NCBI GenBank assembly: GCA_029718625.1
Contig: CM056376.1
Location: forward strand, 124,300,794 to 124,364,793
Direction: 5' to 3'
Source of the DNA: Synaphobranchus kaupii
Lineage: Eukaryota > Chordata > Actinopteri > Anguilliformes > Synaphobranchidae
DNA length: 64,000 nt
Positions 59,058 to 64,000 of the stretch are shown here, in pieces (the first letter of the stretch is position 1; the number at the start of each line of letters is the position of its first letter). The translations under genes were made by a program, and so were the position numbers. Below the pieces are notes generated by a model. That model did not search any database and had not been told where the DNA came from. It saw only the letters and a program-made list of their open reading frames with translations.

Positions 59058-59730
59058 GGGTCGATTTACTAAAGGAATGATTGTGTAACAATGGGGGCTA
59101 ATTAACTGGGCCATTCTAGCTAACGCTCAGAATACACAAGAAGAGAATTTGTGGATACATAGTACATCACAAACAGTAAGAATACATTTTGTAATCATGA
59201 AGCAAATTGTGTTGAGCAATACATGAGTAACTAGTATTTGAATCAAATAAGCAATACAACATATCTTACAACAAATAGTGAATAACAAAGGAAATAAAAA
59301 CTTTATCAAAATAAAACCCATGATCACATGGAGATGGAATTTTATATGACAGTAACGGCGCAAGTAGGCTTAGTGCTAGTAAGCATAGTTACGATCATTT
59401 CAGTCCTGACAAACATCTGTAACTCCCTGCAGAAACTAAGAGTCATCCAGTGATACAGTTTGTCGTAAACTGCCAGCTTGTTCAGTGTAAAAGTCCTACA
59501 CAAAAAAATATCATAAAAAACGGCAACATTGCTGCCAGTCTTTTCACTGTTTTCTTACAGTGTACCCATTCCGAACACGCAAAATCTCTCATTCAAATAT
59601 GGCTGTTTGCGACTGGAGTAATTTGCATAATGACTCTTAGTTGATCACCTGCAAAGTGTGAAATGATACAAATACTTTTGGCTCCGCCTGCAAAATAACA
59701 CCTCTTATTTGGGATTTTAGTAAATCGGCT
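59058..59730. mobile_element. Candidate inverted-repeat DNA element
   Basis: GGTCGATTTACTAAAGG at the left is matched by the inverted end GCCGATTTACTAAAATCCC at the right. The interior has no recognisable transposase. The ends are short and imperfect, so the call is tentative. Confidence 0.4.
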
Positions 59731-62625
59731 TCAAAGAGTAATAAAAATACATTTCTAAAGGAATAAAAATGAATATGTATCAACCTCAGTAAAGCTACAC
59801 TACCTAACAGCATCTAGCTACCGAGCTAGCTAAGTTGGGGGGACGAGAGAGAGCACTGACAGCCGTCCGGGCTGCTGCAGCTAAATGATGAATGGAGACT
59901 GATCTCTCTCTTCTTCATGATAATCCAAAATCGAATCTCCGCTTTCTTGATTGGTACATCTTCCTCTGTATACTATGCAACTTATCCAATCGTAGCAAAA
60001 AGAAATAAGGCTCACTGTTTGCATAGTTACAGAGGGTTGCCTCTGTAGGGCAGTGGTAGGCTTTGAGTTACAGCATATCACTTTGATGAACAATAGAAAA
60101 TATAGCTTAGTCAATAAAACTATATCCATTGAGACCAGACTCCTCCAAGATGGGGGAGACAACCCGGCAGCCAAGTGACATAATTCTTGGAGCTGACAAA
60201 CAGGAGCAGCTCATTCAGATTTAGCCGTGACCTTAGCCTCGCACCCCCTCTTCTGCTAGTGATCTGAAATAAACCTCTTTTAATGAACAATACTCTTTTC
60301 TGCCTCGGATGTCACAGCGGGACCTCTTCTCAGATAACTTCCTAATTAACTTTTCCCCAAAAATGGTTCATTTTATGGATGTAGGCAAGCTCACCCTAGG
60401 TCATGAATGTTGCAAGATTTTTGTAAGTTTTATTCTCCCTGCCAATTTTGCTCTCTCATGTGTCCTGTGCACAATATCTTTTGTAATGTTTTTTCATACA
60501 TGTGTGTAGAGTACACATGTAACCGTGTGTGTGTGGGTGTGTGTGTGTGTTGAATTCAGTTGATATCAGAAATGGTTTGTTTTCTAGTCCATATATTCTT
60601 ACATGCACTAAAAGTATTTTGTGAAAAACATTTCATGTTGTTCTGCATTGTGGTTGCAAAGTCACATGTACACATCCCAATTGGACAATAACTGCTATAT
60701 GATTTTCTGTTTAAAATATGAATCAAAATATTCATTACATAAATCTAAATAAAGCTATCAAAATCAGTGCATAACCGATAATCCAAAAGCATAAACACAT
60801 GACACCGTACCACTTGACACTGAGAGCTCTAATTCTATGTGACCCCAGGGCACTTTCCAATAGGCTGTTTCACAGAAGACAAGCATAATTATCTCACACA
60901 GGGTTTGGACAGCAACTGCTGTTACTTGCGAGAGACTGAAAGAGAGTTTCTGTGTGTATTTAAAAAATAAATAAATCTTAAACTAAAATAAACACCACTG
61001 CACAGCAGTCTTCAGGTTCAGCCATGTGTAATATACTGGAATTCAAAGGAAGGTTTGAAGGTACTGTAGTTATCTTATTCTGCAACACCTTTGAAGCTGA
61101 TGAACCAGTCTGTGCCCTTTTAATGTGTGATGCCTTAAATTGCCACCAAGCGCTAGTCCTATCAGTCTGCTCTTCTTCGTGGTTTATCAACGCTTTACAT
61201 CTCTATTTTCTCTCTCTCTCCTTCAGAATCTTTATCCCACCATCTTTTTCTCATCTGTGAAAAGAAAGTGAATGGGACTCGCTTTAAATCTCAGATTGAC
61301 TTGAGCAGGCTTTCACTCGGACGTAGAACTGGGGGTGGAAGAGACGTTTGGGAAAATGTCCGAGCACAATTTTCAACAACCATGAAGCTCTCCTATACAA
61401 TATTACTCACTTTAAAATTATCTTGGAGGCCAACAAGTTTGCTCTGACAATGAAAAGACTCATTTTTCACAATAGGCAGTGTCCCCAAACTGAAGCTGAG
61501 ACCTCCAAGATTTATTATATCCAGTAATGGTTTTGCATATTCCGTAATGCATTCTAAATATTCTATGGGTTTAGACCCGCAATGTGCTTTGTCCTTATCT
61601 TTGGATCAAGAAGTCTGAGTTGATACTTCAATAGAATGATGCAAGCGACAGCATATCCAACACTAAATTATCAAACCTATTATGCCACATGTTTACAAAG
61701 GTGTTGTATGTGCTTCAGAAAGGCAGAAGGAAAGGTTTGTGTGAAGTGTGACCTGTTAAAGGTGATACACTTGAATATCCAGGCAGGGAAAAAGGCCGAA
61801 AAGTGCTAAACCACCGATAGCATCGCTACATTTAGAAAAGATTGTTTAAAATCAAAAAAGATGAATGAAAGCCATTTTGTTAATCAAAGAAGCAATTTAC
61901 CAGCGCCTGTCATATTTCCCCCTCTTTACGCTCTGGAGTGAATTTTAATCTTTAAAGCCAGACTCAGCCAGCAGGCATAGGCTTGATGAGGGGCTCCCCT
62001 GTGGGGGCATCTGACCTTAAGAGGGGCTTTAATAAGTTATATCACAAGCACTGCAGAGCACTACGCCCCATAAACTGTAAATTCTTCTTTTTTTTTTATT
62101 TGGCAGGCTTTCAGCTCGCAATCACTGAAGAAAGGATCCTATTGGCTAGAAATCAAAATAGGTGATTAGGGGATCTTTCTGGAACACTGTGGAAGCTGAC
62201 AGTAGCAGCTAATTGGGGAGAGAGCCACCTGCGAGCCACGTTGCAAGCACAAGAGTGAGAGATGCTGGAAGTACCTGGATAACTCCTCCGCGGGCCAATC
62301 TGGAAACGCATGGAACCCGAAAACCGCTCTGAGCCCGCGGTGATGACAGTACCGAGTTTCTCTTTGGGCCGTGTCCTCAATCCAGTCAAAACTTGCCTGA
62401 TTAAGAAATAAATAAATAAGGAAGTGACACAGCACAGCACTGTCGCCTTTGTTTATGCCGATTCACTAAAAATAGCTATGGAAAATCCTCTGTGGGCGCC
62501 ATCGGTGCCTCTCTGCTCCCTGCACCCCCATCTCTCACCAAACTTGACAGGCTCATGAAGAATGAAGAGTTCCTCGAATTAAAAAAAAATTAAACATACT
62601 TGTTTAAAACTGCATATACAGTACA

Positions 62626-63140
62626 CAGTTAAATGCAAAAGTATTGGGACAGTGACAAATTTTTTGTTTTTACTCTGTACTCCAGCAAATTGGATATGTA
62701 TATGAAGTTAAAAAACAGACTGGCAGCTTTAATTTTAAGGTATTTGCATCCATATCGGGTGATTGATTTTACCTACTGTTGGCTCTCAACATGAGGACCA
62801 AATTAGTGTCAGTGCCAGTAAAACAGGCCATTATGAGGCTGATAAATCAGATTAAACTGATCAGAGACATAACCAAAATCAAAAAATCTAAATCAACTGT
62901 TTGATCTATTATTAGGAATCAAGAATGCACTGGTGAGCTCAGCAATAGCAAACAACCTGGTAGACCACATAAGACCACTGTAGTGGATGACGGAAGAATA
63001 CTTTCAAGTGTGAAGAAATGCCCCTTTTTAAACTGTCAAGCAGATCAAGAACACCCAGGATGTAGGCATTGATGTGTCAAAGAGCAGCATAAAGAGAAGA
63101 CTACACCAGCTTAACCTCATAGGGTTCACCGCAATATGCA
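62626..63140 (+). mobile_element. Tc1-like transposon, 5' part only
   Basis: A Tc1-type end (AAATGCAAAAGTATTGGGAC) is followed by a transposase N-terminus from ATG 62791 (MRTKLVSVPVKQAIMRLINQ), then ECTGELSNSKQPGRPHKTTV after an in-frame stop. The sequence ends before the catalytic domain, so it is a truncated, inactive copy. Confidence 0.8.
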
Positions 63141-64000
63141 AACCACTGGTAAGCCTCAAGTTACACTTACACAGTTACCCTTGGCAGGATGATTAAACCC
63201 ACTCTCCATTCTGCTTTAATCATAGTTAATTACCAATATTCATCACCACTAATTAAACTTTTTTTTTTTTAAGAGCACCTTGAAATTGGGAATATTTGCG
63301 TGCCTTCCGATAAAATGCCTCACAGCCTATGTTCCCCAAAGCATGCCGTCAGTCGAGGCTCGTCTCATTGACATCGCAGGGCCAGAGGTACACAAGTGGG
63401 TATACATATTGGTAGATCGATGCAACGTAGACAGGCAGGCAAGCAAACAGACGCATTCAGCTGAGAGCAGAGGAGCATGGCTCTTCATAAATATTGATCG
63501 AGTCCCCAGCCCCGCAGTGAAATCGCGCAAAGCATGCTAACGACGCGGCAGGGCGATGCCCTACTTCAGCACGGGAATAGAAGATGCGTCTCTCCGACAA
63601 CATTATCGCAGGACAGTTGACATGGCAGTGAAAAGGGAACATTCCACTGGAGAGTGACTTCGTTTCACGTCGTCTTCCAGTTTCTCCTCAGGATAGGTGA
63701 AGAGGGGTATCGCCCTCTGTTAACAGTCAGGACCAACAGATGATGGAAGTGTTTTCGGAAGTTTCCCCCCGACATGAGAGCAGAATAATGGAATATTGAT
63801 CCGGACTAAATGCAAAATGTCCGCAAATGCTGCATCCTTCATTGTAGGTTCCCAGAACTTGGAAATAGCCCACACCTAGTACATACTAGTATGATGACTC
63901 CAAACCATAAGTGAAATTTGATACAGCGTTATGTAGCTCTTACTGGCCATTGTATGGCACTGTGGTTATTGGGGATGAGACAATCTGTGGGGATCTAATG

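Larger units (their letters stand above)
54231..64000. other. Upstream flank of CHRNA6, no gene seen
   Basis: About 9.8 kb without a supported exon. It contains two Tc1-like remnants (54998-56375, 62626-63140), (TG)n (57969-58056) and a candidate inverted-repeat element (59058-59730). The remainder, including 60-62 kb and 63.3-63.7 kb, is unassigned. Confidence 0.6.

Overview
The window is nuclear DNA from a vertebrate, almost certainly a ray-finned (teleost) fish. It holds two spliced genes with vertebrate exon structure and GT-AG introns. Around them lie fish-type dispersed repeats: Tc1-like transposons, L2/CR1 LINE ends with the tail shared by fish SINEs, tRNA-headed SINEs and fold-back MITEs, plus abundant (CA)n, (AT)n and poly-G tracts. 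No bacterial, viral or organellar gene organisation is present, and the species cannot be named from the sequence.

Only two genes can be supported. Both encode neuronal nicotinic acetylcholine receptor subunits and both lie on the minus strand. CHRNB3 (beta3) occupies 16152 down to 2423 in six coding exons and joins without a break into a 463-residue protein. CHRNA6 (alpha6) occupies 53861 down to 30546, also in six coding exons, with every splice site intact. Its large exon 5 carries one net extra base in the GC-rich M3-M4 loop, so as written the frame is lost before the MA helix and M4. This is the known CHRNB3-CHRNA6 pair, whose products co-assemble with beta2 in receptors of catecholaminergic and visual-system neurons. 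Here the two genes are head-to-tail in the same direction, whereas the human genes face each other.

Layout: 1-2422 is CHRNB3 3' UTR and downstream DNA with a small MITE. 2423-16152 is CHRNB3, whose introns hold a 23-copy 60-bp minisatellite starting about 25 nt past the exon 2 donor, a 26-bp minisatellite, a 588-bp fold-back element and a SINE. 16153-30545 is the promoter side of CHRNB3 and the intergenic interval, with two fold-back MITEs, an ACGT-rich repeat, (AT)44 and the CHRNA6 3' UTR. 30546-53861 is CHRNA6; its introns hold L2-type LINE fragments, a DNA element with about 100-bp inverted ends containing a telomere-like GGGTTA minisatellite, a 1.18-kb near-perfect palindrome made from a Tc1-like transposon, and two CpG-rich patches. 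53862-64000 is the CHRNA6 promoter side, with a decayed Tc1-like transposon, a Tc1-like 5' fragment, (TG)n and unassigned single-copy-looking sequence.

No RNA gene, CRISPR array or additional protein gene could be supported.
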